From an uncultured Granulosicoccaceae bacterium (lineage in GTDB: Bacteria > Pseudomonadota > Gammaproteobacteria > Granulosicoccales > Granulosicoccaceae), in contig CAKZSB010000379.1 in the NCBI GenBank assembly GCA_937920585.1, positions 1-40,217 on the forward strand: a stretch of 40,217 bases of DNA. Direction: 5' to 3'. Position numbers and translations under genes: made by a program. Below, in pieces: positions 1 through 8,228 of the stretch; within the stretch, counting starts at the first letter, position 1, and every line of letters starts with the position of its first letter. The notes beneath the pieces are model-generated. The model worked only from the letters and a program-made list of their open reading frames with translations. It did no database searches and was not told the origin of the DNA.

Positions 1-84
1 ATACAGCAGTGCCAGCGCCATGATGACAAAGGCGGGAGCCAGAAAGATATAGGGCGTGAGCCTGTTGAGTGCGGCGTTAGTCAT
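1..84 (-). CDS. Sugar ABC transporter permease, N-terminal fragment
   Basis: Only the first 28 codons are in the window; the gene runs off the left edge. The ATG is at 84-82. The peptide begins MTNAALNRLTPYIFLAP and continues into a hydrophobic stretch, which is the typical cytoplasmic start and first membrane helix of a MalF/UgpA-type (CUT1) permease. It is the third gene of the minus-strand order ATPase, binding protein, permease, so it should form part of the inner-membrane channel of the same importer. No clear Shine-Dalgarno sequence precedes it. Three stem-loops lie in the 134 bp between it and the binding protein gene. The class call is good from context; the substrate cannot be seen. 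Confidence 0.8.
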   Translation of the reverse strand, partial: MTNAALNRLTPYIFLAPAFVIMALALLY

Positions 85-110
85 GTGGGTACATTGCGTT
101 AGCCATGGTT

Positions 111-128
111 GTTTGCGACAGAGCAAAC
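111..128 (-). promoter_or_regulatory. Intercistronic stem-loop 1
   Basis: Perfect inverted repeat GTTTGC / GCAAAC with a 6-nt loop. It is the stem-loop nearest the permease start, 27 nt before the ATG on the minus strand. It could affect permease translation or messenger decay. Confidence 0.45.
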
Positions 129-134
129 GCTGCA

Positions 135-153
135 GGCTGCATATTCAGCAGCC
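135..153 (-). promoter_or_regulatory. Intercistronic stem-loop 2
   Basis: Perfect inverted repeat GGCTGC / GCAGCC with a 7-nt loop, in the middle of the gap between binding protein and permease genes. No T-run follows on the minus strand, so it is not a standard intrinsic terminator. Confidence 0.45.
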
Positions 154-182
154 CCGCTGGTGTGAGACAGTAACTGTTGCGT

Positions 183-211
183 ATCAGCCAGGGCGAGATG
201 CCCTGGCTGAT
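183..211 (-). promoter_or_regulatory. Strong stem-loop just after the binding protein gene
   Basis: A perfect 12-bp stem (183-194 with 200-211) with a 5-nt loop lies 7 nt after the stop codon of the binding protein. No T-run follows it in the minus direction. A stable hairpin here is a common way to protect the upstream messenger and keep binding protein in excess over permease, as known for malE-malF. Partial termination is the alternative. Confidence 0.7.
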
Positions 212-218
212 CACCCGA

Positions 219-1559
219 CTACTTCCAGGTGTAGTAGCCGGCCTCTTCCATCACGGCTTTGGTACGCTCGGCGACACCGTCGAGTGCCTCTTTGATATCG
301 AGGTCTTCGGTCAGCACTTTAGATAGCGTGGTACCGAGGTCGGCATTGATCTTTCCCCACACAGGAATGATTGGACGCCAGTCCGGGTCAGCATACTTGA
401 GCGCCTCACCGAAAGTGCTCATGTGAGGGAATTTTGCGTTTACCTCGGCATCTTCGTGAGTGGAAAAGCGCGATGGATTACCACCGGCCAGCGCAACCAG
501 CTTGTCACCCTTTTTCGATGTCAGCCATTGCATCAGTAAAAATGCGGCTTCTTTGTTTTCGGCGTTTTTCGGAATGCCGATACCAAAACCACCAGTCTGG
601 CTACCGCGGCGCTCACCCATCGGGTGCATCGCCCAGCCCACCTTACCCACTACTTTGGACTTGGAGGGGTCGTCAATCTGTCCCGCCACCACAGTGGTAT
701 CGAGAAACATCGCAGTGTCGCCGTTCAGGAATGAACCGAGCGCTTCTCCAAAGCCGAAGCTGCTCGCGCCCTTGGGCCCGCAATCAACGATTTGTTTCAG
801 TGCGTTTGCCGCTTTTACGCCGGCTTCGTTGTTCACGATCGGATTCCATTCGTCATCAAAGATACGGCCGCCCAGTGGCGCCAGATGCAACAGGAATGCG
901 TGGCTCGCATGGTGACCGGAAGCCGCACGCGAACTGAGTCCACCCATGCCAGGCTCCAGTTCCGGGATCTTGCAGGCGATATCGAGCATCTCGTCATAGC
1001 TTTCCGGCACCTTCAGACCATGCTTGTCGAAGATGTCTTTGCGGTAGCCGAGAATCGAGGTTTCAGAGCCGTAGGGAATGCCGAACAGTGAACCGGTTTT
1101 GCCTTGCAGATAACCCTTCGAACCGCCGGCAAATCCAATGTTATAGACGTAGCCGTCGATCAAATCATCGGCATCATAGGCAGGATCCGATAGCTTCGGA
1201 TTCATGAAGTAACGTGCGAGGTTCTCCAGCTGATCTGCATAGACATAGTCAGCTTTGGAGAAAACCACATAGGCGATCAAATCGTAGTCGCCTTCATCCT
1301 GCCCGAGCTCCAGCGTTTGTCGCTCACGCATTTTCAGGTATGGCAGTTGATCAACCTCAACTTCGATACCGGTCTCTTTGGTAAATTCCGGCAGGATTTT
1401 CATCACCGCGTTGTAGTGGGGATGCGCGGGAAAGTTGACAATCAGCGTGGTACCGGCGTATTCGTCGTAGGGCCCGGCCGCCGCGACACCAGCCACTGAT
1501 GTTGCAGCGAGCACCGCTGCCGCAAGCGTGGCTTTAAGCATTTTGAATGGTTTTAACAT
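219..1559 (-). CDS. ABC transporter sugar-binding protein (family 1)
   Basis: The 446-residue product is the periplasmic solute-binding subunit of the CUT1-type importer encoded around it. Residues 1-28 form a Sec signal peptide: basic start, alanine-rich core and a cut near VAAAG. The mature part has the family-1 binding-protein features, including a FGIPYGSETSILGYRKDIF segment, a GDTAMFLDTT stretch and a GGFGIGIPKNAENKEAA segment. I chose the ATG at 1559 because a GGAGGGG ribosome site lies just before it; an ORF extension of 41 codons upstream would put the signal peptide inside the protein. The ATPase gene is 37 bp upstream and a strong hairpin follows the stop. The sugar or polyol bound cannot be told from sequence alone. 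Confidence 0.9.
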   Translation of the reverse strand: MLKPFKMLKATLAAAVLAATSVAGVAAAGPYDEYAGTTLIVNFPAHPHYNAVMKILPEFTKETGIEVEVDQLPYLKMRERQTLELGQDEGDYDLIAYVVFSKADYVYADQLENLARYFMNPKLSDPAYDADDLIDGYVYNIGFAGGSKGYLQGKTGSLFGIPYGSETSILGYRKDIFDKHGLKVPESYDEMLDIACKIPELEPGMGGLSSRAASGHHASHAFLLHLAPLGGRIFDDEWNPIVNNEAGVKAANALKQIVDCGPKGASSFGFGEALGSFLNGDTAMFLDTTVVAGQIDDPSKSKVVGKVGWAMHPMGERRGSQTGGFGIGIPKNAENKEAAFLLMQWLTSKKGDKLVALAGGNPSRFSTHEDAEVNAKFPHMSTFGEALKYADPDWRPIIPVWGKINADLGTTLSKVLTEDLDIKEALDGVAERTKAVMEEAGYYTWK

Positions 1560-1596
1560 ATCCCCTCCAGGGTAGTTGGCAAGTTGTACAGACGAG

Positions 1597-2694
1597 TTAA
1601 GAAACAGCTCGTTCGGTTTCCGGGTCGAACAGGTGAATATCCGCCATATCAACCCTGAATTTGAGTCTTTCGCCCAGCGCAATGGGCGTATCCGACTTGA
1701 GTTCCACCATCACTTTTTCGCCGTGACAATCGCAGATCAGTACCGACTGGGCGCCGATGTATTCTGCGATGGCAACGTTCAGTTCAATCGCTTCTTCTGC
1801 AGCCGGATCAAAGCTCAGGTCGGACGGTCGAATGCCGAGGATTACTGCGCGGTTGCCGGCTGCGAGATTGTTCGATGTCAGGCGCGCGACCATGGGCTCG
1901 TCACAGCGCAATGCGAAACCGTTACCGCGAAAAAACGTTTCACCACCGTTTTGCTGAATTTCAGCCTGCAGAAAATTCATCGGCGGCGTGCCGAGAAAGC
2001 CCGCGACAAAAAGATTGGCCGGACGTTTAAATAATTCTTCAGGTGTGCCCTGCTGCTGTATGTAACCGCCGTGCATTACCACGATACGGTCGGCCAGCGT
2101 CATCGCCTCGATTTGATCGTGGGTAACGTAAATCATATTCTTGCGCACGCGTTGTCGCATCAGCGCGAGCTCGGCACGCATTTGCGTACGCAACTTGGCA
2201 TCGAGATTGGACAATGGTTCGTCGAACAGAAAGGTGGCGCTGTCACGGGTAAGCGCCCGCCCCATGGCAACGCGCTGGCGCTGACCACCGGAAAGTTCGG
2301 CCGGCTTGCGATTGAGGTAGTCGGTCAGTCCGAGCATCTCTGCCACTTCGGCAATCTTTTGCTCGATCTCTTTTTTCGGACGCTTCTGCAGGCGCAGCGC
2401 AAACGACATGTTTTTCGCGACATTCATGTGCGGATACAAGGCGTAGTCCTGAAACACCATCGCCAGATCGCGCTCTTTTGGCTCGAGATGACTGATCGGC
2501 CTGCCATCGATGTAGATTTCGCCACCGGAAACATTCTCCAGCCCGGCAATCATGCGCAGCGTCGTCGATTTTCCACAGCCGGACGGCCCGACCAACACGG
2601 TAAATTCGGCGTCTGCCATGTCGAGATCAATACCGTGCAGCACCTCGGTCTTGCCGTAGCGCTTGGTCAGTTGCTGCAGTTGTATCGCGGGCAT
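1597..2694 (-). CDS. ABC transporter ATP-binding protein, MalK/UgpC type
   Basis: The 365-residue product is the cytoplasmic ATPase that powers the sugar importer. It has Walker A GPSGCGKS (36-43), the Q-loop glutamine near 82, signature LSGGQ (134-138), Walker B TFLFDE (154-159) and the H-loop histidine near 192. The C-terminal third, from about 235, is the MalK-type regulatory TOBE region with IGIRPSDL-like and FRVDMADIHLFDPE segments. The start at 2694 (MPAIQLQQLTKRYG) follows a GGGGA ribosome site and matches the usual family start; the longer ORF would overlap the operator. It is the first gene of its operon, behind a sigma70-like promoter and a palindrome. MsmK/UgpC-type ATPases can serve several importers, so the specificity is not fixed. 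Confidence 0.95.
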   Translation of the reverse strand: MPAIQLQQLTKRYGKTEVLHGIDLDMADAEFTVLVGPSGCGKSTTLRMIAGLENVSGGEIYIDGRPISHLEPKERDLAMVFQDYALYPHMNVAKNMSFALRLQKRPKKEIEQKIAEVAEMLGLTDYLNRKPAELSGGQRQRVAMGRALTRDSATFLFDEPLSNLDAKLRTQMRAELALMRQRVRKNMIYVTHDQIEAMTLADRIVVMHGGYIQQQGTPEELFKRPANLFVAGFLGTPPMNFLQAEIQQNGGETFFRGNGFALRCDEPMVARLTSNNLAAGNRAVILGIRPSDLSFDPAAEEAIELNVAIAEYIGAQSVLICDCHGEKVMVELKSDTPIALGERLKFRVDMADIHLFDPETERAVS

Positions 2695-2732
2695 CGCGAA
2701 GTCCCCGGTTAAAAATGTTGTAACCGATATCC

Positions 2733-2748
2733 ATGTTACCGGTAACAT
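2733..2748. promoter_or_regulatory. LacI-type operator palindrome
   Basis: ATGTTACCGGTAACAT is a perfect 16-bp palindrome with a central CG step flanked by C and G, the form of sites bound by LacI/GntR-type regulators. It lies about 2-17 nt downstream of the predicted start point, so bound protein would block transcription of the transporter. The adjacent LacI-family gene is the obvious candidate. A second ACCGGT core is at 2764-2769 inside the promoter spacer. Confidence 0.7.
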
Positions 2749-2756
2749 CTCTGGCG

Positions 2757-2785
2757 ACTATATACCGGTGATCGAACCCATGCAA
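2757..2785 (-). promoter_or_regulatory. Sigma70-like promoter of the sugar ABC operon
   Basis: On the minus strand, TTGCAT (2785-2780) and TATAGT (2762-2757) are exactly 17 nt apart. Transcription would start near 2750 and leave a leader of about 56 nt before the ATPase ATG. The palindrome at 2733-2748 begins right after the start point. Confidence 0.65.
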
Positions 2786-2871
2786 GAGATTTCAGACCGG
2801 CGAAAGTGAGGGTTTACATCAGTGAGGAGAGTGGCTACCAGGCCCGTAAAACTCGATATTACCGGCGCGGC

Positions 2872-3918
2872 TCAGGCCCGGGTGCTTTCGCGAAAGCGCA
2901 ACCGCACATCGATTTCGAAGTGGCGTGGAATGCCATCACGATCATTTTCATCAACCAGTAAACGTCGGACCAGCTCGCCTGTCTGGTGTCCGATACCGCG
3001 CGCATCGACTTCGACGGTGGTAATGGTGGGTGATGAAAAACGCGACACCTCAAAGTTTCCAAACCCCACCACAGCGATATCCTCCGGCACGCGGATCTGC
3101 TGTGACTTAAGTGCCGATAACACGCCAAACGCCGGCGCATCGGAGACACAGAATATGCAGTCTGCATCGGCAAAATGCTCGCTGTATTGCGCCCCTATCT
3201 GAAAACCGTCTTCAATCGAAATCGGCGGCTTGCCAAAGCGAATCATGCGATGGGCAGACAAACCGGCTGACTGCATGGCATCCTCAAAACCCGCGCGCCG
3301 CGCAGCACCGCGGGTCCAGGCATCTTCACTTTCACTGACAAAGGCGATGCGCTGATAACCGCGTTCAATCAGTGCCGTGGTCATTTTTCGCGCGGCCTGC
3401 CAATTGGAAAATCCCACGGTGTAGCCAATTGGCCGCTTGGGGACTTCCCACTGTTCGATCACCGGCACGTTGGCCTGTTTTAACAGTTTAATCGTTCGCG
3501 GCGTGTGTCCATCAAACGGCAACACGATGATTTCCGGCCGGCGCTTCAACATGCTTTCTATCAATCGCTCTTCGCGCTCGGCGGAGTAGTCTGTGTGGCC
3601 AAGCAACATTTGCAGCCCGGTCGGCTCGAGTTGTTCGCTCAGCGCCTGAATGGATTCAGCAAAGTGCAGGTTGTTGAGCGATGGCACAAGCGTCGCGACA
3701 AATCCGGACCGACGAGTCGACAGTGTGCCCGCCGATTGATCGGGCACGTAATTGAGTTTTCTGACAATCTTGAGAATGCGAGCGCGCGTCTCATCGGAGA
3801 CCGGGCCGTCACTTCTGAGCGCTCGCGAGACTGTCATCCGCGACACGCCTGCAGCGCGCGCGACATCTTCCATCGTTATCGACGCAGAGTTTTTACTATC
3901 GGACGATTTACGAGACAA
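2872..3918 (-). CDS. LacI/GntR-family transcriptional regulator
   Basis: The 348-residue product has an N-terminal LacI helix-turn-helix (about residues 16-38, MEDVARAAGVSRMTVSRAL), a hinge helix, and a periplasmic-binding-protein-like effector domain from about 65 to the end. The C-terminal half carries the usual family stretch ending VPEDIAVVGFGNFEVSRFSSPTITTVEVD. It most resembles the gluconate-repressor branch by eye. The reading frame opens with TTG at 3918; an in-frame stop lies just upstream at 3958-3960, and the next ATG, at 3873, would start exactly at the HTH. Neither start has a good ribosome site. It likely represses the ABC operon next to it through the 2733-2748 palindrome and perhaps itself, since an ACCGGT core lies just before its start. 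The effector is not visible. Confidence 0.9.
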   Translation of the reverse strand: MSRKSSDSKNSASITMEDVARAAGVSRMTVSRALRSDGPVSDETRARILKIVRKLNYVPDQSAGTLSTRRSGFVATLVPSLNNLHFAESIQALSEQLEPTGLQMLLGHTDYSAEREERLIESMLKRRPEIIVLPFDGHTPRTIKLLKQANVPVIEQWEVPKRPIGYTVGFSNWQAARKMTTALIERGYQRIAFVSESEDAWTRGAARRAGFEDAMQSAGLSAHRMIRFGKPPISIEDGFQIGAQYSEHFADADCIFCVSDAPAFGVLSALKSQQIRVPEDIAVVGFGNFEVSRFSSPTITTVEVDARGIGHQTGELVRRLLVDENDRDGIPRHFEIDVRLRFRESTRA

Positions 3919-3927
3919 GAGTGAGTC

Positions 3928-3935
3928 AACCGGTT
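3928..3935. promoter_or_regulatory. Possible auto-operator core before the LacI-type gene
   Basis: AACCGGTT lies 10-17 nt before the TTG start. Its centre is the same ACCGGT as in the transporter operator, but the flanks match only partly. Autoregulation is an inference from this shared core. Confidence 0.3.
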
Positions 3936-3957
3936 TTAACTGGCAAAAACAGGCGTG

Positions 3958-4422
3958 TCACACGGTCGGACCAGTGGCCGATACCAATAAACGAATACCG
4001 CTGACTTCAACTACCGTGGCATGACTACCCGCAGCGATGGCCTGTTGATCACCATCTGCCAGATCGGCCGGCCAGTCGCTGCCCGACCAGAACACCTTGC
4101 CCGGCTGGTTCGGGCCGATAGCACTGACCACCTTGACGCGCTGGCCAACCGCGTTGTTATCTTCCATACCGCTTGGCTGTGCCTGCCAGCGCCGCAGCGG
4201 CTTTAACAGCAATGCGGTGACCGCGAGGCTCGCAATAACAAAAACAGCCAGGAGTGTCGGCAGGCCACTGGCCGGTGCCGCCCAGGCCCAGGCGGCGGCC
4301 ACCAGCGCGCCTGCGCCGATAAAAAACAGCCAGAAACTCGTAAACTGAAAAACCACCAGTTCCAGCGCCAGCAGTGCTACTCCAAGCACCAGGAAAAACA
4401 AAAACGGCGACAGGCTCAACAT
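3958..4422 (-). CDS. NfeD-family membrane protein
   Basis: The 154-residue product has two or three membrane segments between residues 5 and 72 (for example SPFLFFLVLGVALLALELVV and the LPTLLAVFVIASLAV stretch), then a soluble C-terminal OB-fold of the NfeD type. That domain shows the usual order of GQR, the A-I-P-G-KVFWSGSDW segment, and an end like VVEVSGIRLLV. NfeD proteins partner SPFH/stomatin proteins in bacterial membrane microdomains, as E. coli YbbK does with QmcA. The ATG at 4422 is 1 nt from the stop of the SPFH gene, so the two are surely co-transcribed, and a GGAG lies about 10 nt upstream of the start. This is the short, protease-less NfeD form. Exact function is unknown. Confidence 0.88.
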   Translation of the reverse strand: MLSLSPFLFFLVLGVALLALELVVFQFTSFWLFFIGAGALVAAAWAWAAPASGLPTLLAVFVIASLAVTALLLKPLRRWQAQPSGMEDNNAVGQRVKVVSAIGPNQPGKVFWSGSDWPADLADGDQQAIAAGSHATVVEVSGIRLLVSATGPTV

Positions 4423-4423
4423 A

Positions 4424-5521
4424 CTAACGTGCTCCGCTGTTCTTTAGCGCATCAGCCTGTTGCTTGAGCACATCAAAGGCACTGAATGCCTTGCCCACAG
4501 TCGATGCGATATCGCTGCTGTCCGCAGGTATAAGTGCCACAGTGCCATCACGGGCGAGCTTTTCAAAGGCCGTGATGTATTGCTCGGACAATTGCTGGGC
4601 GACCGCTGCGGTGCCACCGTCAGCATTGATTGCCGCCGATATCTGACGTATCGCCTCCGCCCTGGCGCCGGCTTCAATGGTTAGTGACTCAGCGGTACCC
4701 TGTGCTCTGAGCACCTGGGCCTGGCGGTCTCCTTCGGCGCGATTGATTTGCGCCTGGCGATAGCCTTCTGACGTGGTAACCGCCACGCGCCGCTCTCGCT
4801 CTGCCCCCATTTGCTTTTCCATCTCTTCGAGGATCGTGCTTGGTGGCGTGATGTCTTTTACCTCATAGCGCAGTACTTTGGTGCCCCAGACTTCAGACGC
4901 CTCATCAATCGCATGCGTGACCCGGGCGTTGATGTTTTCGCGTGATTCAAAGGTATCGTCGAGCGACAATTTACCGATTTCCGCACGCATAGACGTTTGC
5001 GCAAGCTGGGTAATCGCAAAGCGCAAATTCTCAACACCGTAGGACGCTGCCTGCGGATCCATGATTTTAATGTAGAGCACACCATCGATGCCGAGTGCGA
5101 CGTTATCGCGCGTAATCGCTTGCTGTGAAGGAACATCCAGTGCAAATTCTTTCAGTGAATGTTTGTAGGCTGCACGTTCAATAAAAGGCACGAGAAAATG
5201 CAGACCGGCAAGCAAAGTTCTGTTGTAGCGCCCCAGGCGCTCGACCACCAGTGCTTCGTTTTGCGGCACAATTCTAACGATTGATCGCAGGATAAAGATC
5301 AGCAGAATCGCACCGCCGATCCAGACTGCCAGATTCATCGATTCGAGAATATTGGAATCACCCATCAGCGAAAACCCCTGTTCGTTTGTAACCCAGATAA
5401 AAGCCGCGCCTATCAACAGCAGCGGAAACCAGTTGCGTCGTTTTTTCTCGCGACCACCGAGATAGCTCTTTACCCGACCGAATACTTCATCGAGTTCCGG
5501 CGGTACCTGCGGATTAGCCAC
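4424..5521 (-). CDS. SPFH/stomatin-like membrane protein (QmcA type) with an HflK-like N-terminus
   Basis: The 365-residue product has an SPFH (band 7) domain from about residue 84 to 260, starting IVRIVPQNEALVVERLGRY. It is followed by a charged coiled-coil rich in RAEGDRQAQVLRAQGTAES repeats and a C-terminal tail typical of paraslipins. Two hydrophobic segments (about 31-48 and 64-83) precede the domain. The first 25 residues read like the N-terminus of HflK (PPELDEVFGRVKSYLGG), which is unusual for a QmcA-type protein. It starts with GTG at 5521 and has only a weak ribosome site. The protein should form oligomers in the inner membrane with the NfeD partner encoded 1 nt downstream. A role in organising FtsH or lipid domains is plausible but only inferred. 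Confidence 0.88.
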   Translation of the reverse strand: MANPQVPPELDEVFGRVKSYLGGREKKRRNWFPLLLIGAAFIWVTNEQGFSLMGDSNILESMNLAVWIGGAILLIFILRSIVRIVPQNEALVVERLGRYNRTLLAGLHFLVPFIERAAYKHSLKEFALDVPSQQAITRDNVALGIDGVLYIKIMDPQAASYGVENLRFAITQLAQTSMRAEIGKLSLDDTFESRENINARVTHAIDEASEVWGTKVLRYEVKDITPPSTILEEMEKQMGAERERRVAVTTSEGYRQAQINRAEGDRQAQVLRAQGTAESLTIEAGARAEAIRQISAAINADGGTAAVAQQLSEQYITAFEKLARDGTVALIPADSSDIASTVGKAFSAFDVLKQQADALKNSGAR

Positions 5522-5554
5522 GCAGGCACCAACCCGTTATTTCCACAGTGCTGT

Positions 5555-6703
5555 TCATTTCGATTCTCCGTTCAGCGGCTGGAGCACGTACAGGCTACCA
5601 GATTGCTTCATCTCACCGGCCAGTTGCTCGGCATTGTCACCGGCACCAAAAAAGACATCGGCGCGCACCGGACCACTAATGGCACCACCGGTATCCTGAG
5701 CCATCATCATACGCTGATACGTCGATCCGTCAGGCAGGCTGGTGTCGATCCAAACCGGCGAGCCGAGCGGAATGACATTGCGATCAACTGCGATGCTGCG
5801 CCCGGCCGTCAGCGGTACGTTCAAGGAGCCGCGCGGTCCTTCGTCGACACTGTCGCGCAGTTCGAAAAAAACATAGCTGGGATTGGCGTTCAATACGCTG
5901 TCGGCGCGCGCGGGGTTGTTGCGCAACCACTGACGGATGGTGAACAGGCTGACGCTGGCAAGCTCAAGCTCGCCCATCTCCACAAGCTTTTTACCCACCG
6001 CAAAATAAGGGTGCCCGTTCTGGTTGGCATAGCCGATGCCCACCCGACTACCGTCGGCAAGGGCAACCTGCGCCGAGCCCTGGATCTGGGCAAAAAACGA
6101 ATCGTGCGGATCGTCGAGCCAGAGTATTTCCTGCCCTTGCAATGGCAGATCACCGGTATCGATTTCTGCTCGCGACCAATACGGAACCAGGCGATTGTCG
6201 ATCAGCCTGCCCCGCAGCCGCATGCCTTTGAGGCTGGGATATTGCTCGGCCAGGTCCACCACGATCATGTCCTCAGGCGGTCCATAAACGGGATAACGGT
6301 ACTGCGAATCCGGTTTCAGGCTGCCGTTGAGGATTGGCTCGTAGTATCCTGTGATCAACCCGGTGCGCGTATTGTTTTTGCCATGCACGCGATGGGCGCG
6401 AAAATGACTTTGATAGAAATCGCGAAGTTGTGCGGCCGTGGGGTCGGGCATCGCCTGCACCCGCTCACACAGGACCGGCCAGTTGCCACCCTTGCCGGCC
6501 ATACGCGGACACTGGGATTGCATCGCGGGCCAGCTTTGCAGCAGATCATCCGAGTGCCAGCCGGGCAGATCAGTCCAGTCAACCGCCTCGCCTATGCCGG
6601 GTTTGCGGTCGCGAAAAAAATCACAACTGACTGTCAGCAGCACAACGACAAGGCACAAAATTCCGCGAACTATTTGGCGGCCAGGCCGGACACTGGGACA
6701 CAT
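5555..6703 (-). CDS. mltA: Membrane-bound lytic murein transglycosylase A
   Basis: The 382-residue lipoprotein cleaves the MurNAc-GlcNAc bond of peptidoglycan to give 1,6-anhydro-muropeptides, acting from the outer membrane. The signal peptide ends in a lipobox, LTVSC, with Cys27 as the lipidated residue. The MltA domain follows with GYYEP, YWSRAEID and the segment around QEILWLDDPHDSFFAQIQGS. The C-terminal 3D domain contains DTGGAISG and RADVFFG; the Asp of that last motif aligns with the catalytic Asp308 of E. coli MltA. The frame opens with TTG at 6709, but the ATG at 6703 is the likelier start. It lies between the Cpx-like sensor kinase and the SPFH gene, with 98 bp and 33 bp gaps, in an envelope-related block. 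Confidence 0.93.
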   Translation of the reverse strand: MCPSVRPGRQIVRGILCLVVVLLTVSCDFFRDRKPGIGEAVDWTDLPGWHSDDLLQSWPAMQSQCPRMAGKGGNWPVLCERVQAMPDPTAAQLRDFYQSHFRAHRVHGKNNTRTGLITGYYEPILNGSLKPDSQYRYPVYGPPEDMIVVDLAEQYPSLKGMRLRGRLIDNRLVPYWSRAEIDTGDLPLQGQEILWLDDPHDSFFAQIQGSAQVALADGSRVGIGYANQNGHPYFAVGKKLVEMGELELASVSLFTIRQWLRNNPARADSVLNANPSYVFFELRDSVDEGPRGSLNVPLTAGRSIAVDRNVIPLGSPVWIDTSLPDGSTYQRMMMAQDTGGAISGPVRADVFFGAGDNAEQLAGEMKQSGSLYVLQPLNGESK

Positions 6704-6801
6704 GATCAAGCAGATGAATTCAGTATTGCGAAGTGCTGCAGTTTAGCCACTGGCACGCCCGCCACCACCGATTGCCACCTGATCGTAATACGCCGGCGCG
6801 T

Positions 6802-8199
6802 TCAGGCGGGTCGGCTCGTCGGTATCGCGAGTGAGGTCGATTCGGGCTGAGTGCGGCTGGCCGTGCCTCGTTCTTGCTGCAGAGGTACCGTTATTCGCAC
6901 GATCAAGCCGCTGTCGGGATGATTGCTGGCACTGATGGTACCGCGGTGAGCTTTCACCACGCCGCGAGTAATTGCCAGCCCTACACCATGGCCACCACTG
7001 TCGCAGTCACGTGCGTCCTCGCAGCGAAAAAAGGCGTCGAACACACGTTTGAGATTGGCTTCAGGCACACCCGGGCCGCGATCGCGCACCAGAATCTCCA
7101 CATCATTGCCAGTGGACTCCGCCGCGATGCTGACGAGGGTATTGTCCGGCGTGTGGCGCATGGCATTGCGCAGCACGTTTTCGATCGCACTGCGCAGTTG
7201 CATTCGATTGCCCTCGAGCTGTATCGGCGCGGGTGCAAGAACCTCGACACGCTTGCCATCGCCGGCGAATTCAAACTCTGCATCGCCCGCCAGCTGAGTC
7301 AGCATATGGGGCAGATCAAAGGGCTCGGTCTCGAGTTTTTCAGTGCCACTTTCGAGTTTGGCGAGCGCCAGCACCTGGCCAATCAGCGCATCGAGCCGCT
7401 GGATTTCAGTGTGAATACGTTGCAGCGGCTGTTCGGCGCCGTCGCTGATGTCCTCGGCGAGCGTCGCTGCCACCTGCATTCGCGCCAGCGGTGTGCGCAA
7501 TTCGTGCGAGATATCGCGCATCAGCCGACGCTGTGATTCGATGGTGGTATCGAGCCGTTCGGCCATGGCGTTGAATTCCCGCCCCAGCTCGCCGACGACA
7601 TCTTTTCGGCACGACACGATACCGGTGACGCGGGTATCGAGCTCGCCGCTGGCAAAGCGCCGAACTGCACGTTGCAAACGACGCAGCGGGCGGGTGATAA
7701 ACCCGGCAATCAAAAGGCTTGTGGCCGCAATTGCGACTAAAAAGAACAGCAGCCGGTAAAACGGACTGGGCAGATTGTCTTTCGGTGGTCGCACGTCGTA
7801 GGCGGCAATGAAGTGATAACGACGGCCGTCTTCAGCTTCCAGTTCAATACTGTGCACGTGGCGATTTTCGGTGGCCGGCGACGGCCTGATGTAAGTCGGG
7901 AAGGTATCGACCTGGGGCATTCGCGGCGCAATTCGCTCCGGCCCCAGCAGAGTGCCGTTGAGGTCGAGCAGCCACGCCTCGACGCCAAGCCGGTGCCGGG
8001 CGCGACGCAGAAAGCGCGACATCTTGCCGACTTCGTGAGCGTATATCGCATTCTCGGCGATTTGCGCAATCGGAAAACTGCGATGCCGCTGCTGTTCCAT
8101 GCGGTCGCTGAACAGGTGCGCAAGCGACACCCCGGCGCTAAACAGCACGCCGTTGACGATCCAGAACAGGAAAAATATTTTCCAGAATAAGCGATACAT
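6802..8199 (-). CDS. CpxA-like sensor histidine kinase
   Basis: The 465-residue inner-membrane kinase has TM1 near 7-29, a periplasmic sensor of about 120 residues, TM2 near 149-168, and a HAMP domain to about 222. The H-box follows with His232 in DISHELRTPL, then the N-box around ENVLRNAMRH (340-349), G1 DRGPG (373-377) and G2 GHGVGLA (403-409). The stretch from SAIENVLRNA to FFRCEDARDCDSGG tracks E. coli CpxA closely, and the length is near CpxA's 457. It would phosphorylate the response regulator encoded 29 bp upstream. The periplasmic region shows no motif that I can use to name a signal. MltA follows downstream. Assignment to the Cpx/Rst group is fairly secure; true orthology to CpxA is not. 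Confidence 0.9.
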   Translation of the reverse strand: MYRLFWKIFFLFWIVNGVLFSAGVSLAHLFSDRMEQQRHRSFPIAQIAENAIYAHEVGKMSRFLRRARHRLGVEAWLLDLNGTLLGPERIAPRMPQVDTFPTYIRPSPATENRHVHSIELEAEDGRRYHFIAAYDVRPPKDNLPSPFYRLLFFLVAIAATSLLIAGFITRPLRRLQRAVRRFASGELDTRVTGIVSCRKDVVGELGREFNAMAERLDTTIESQRRLMRDISHELRTPLARMQVAATLAEDISDGAEQPLQRIHTEIQRLDALIGQVLALAKLESGTEKLETEPFDLPHMLTQLAGDAEFEFAGDGKRVEVLAPAPIQLEGNRMQLRSAIENVLRNAMRHTPDNTLVSIAAESTGNDVEILVRDRGPGVPEANLKRVFDAFFRCEDARDCDSGGHGVGLAITRGVVKAHRGTISASNHPDSGLIVRITVPLQQERGTASRTQPESTSLAIPTSRPA

Positions 8200-8228
8200 T
8201 CGGTTGCCAGATTTGCCGATCGACGAAT

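Noticed and set aside
2883-2896. Palindrome GCTTTCGCGAAAGC
   Set aside because: It lies inside the last codons of the LacI-type gene (encoding LRFRES) and is explained by coding sequence; no T-run follows.
5603-6850. Plus-strand open frame of 415 codons
   Set aside because: It runs antisense across mltA, whose protein is clearly conserved; the antisense peptide shows no domain and low-complexity His/Arg content.
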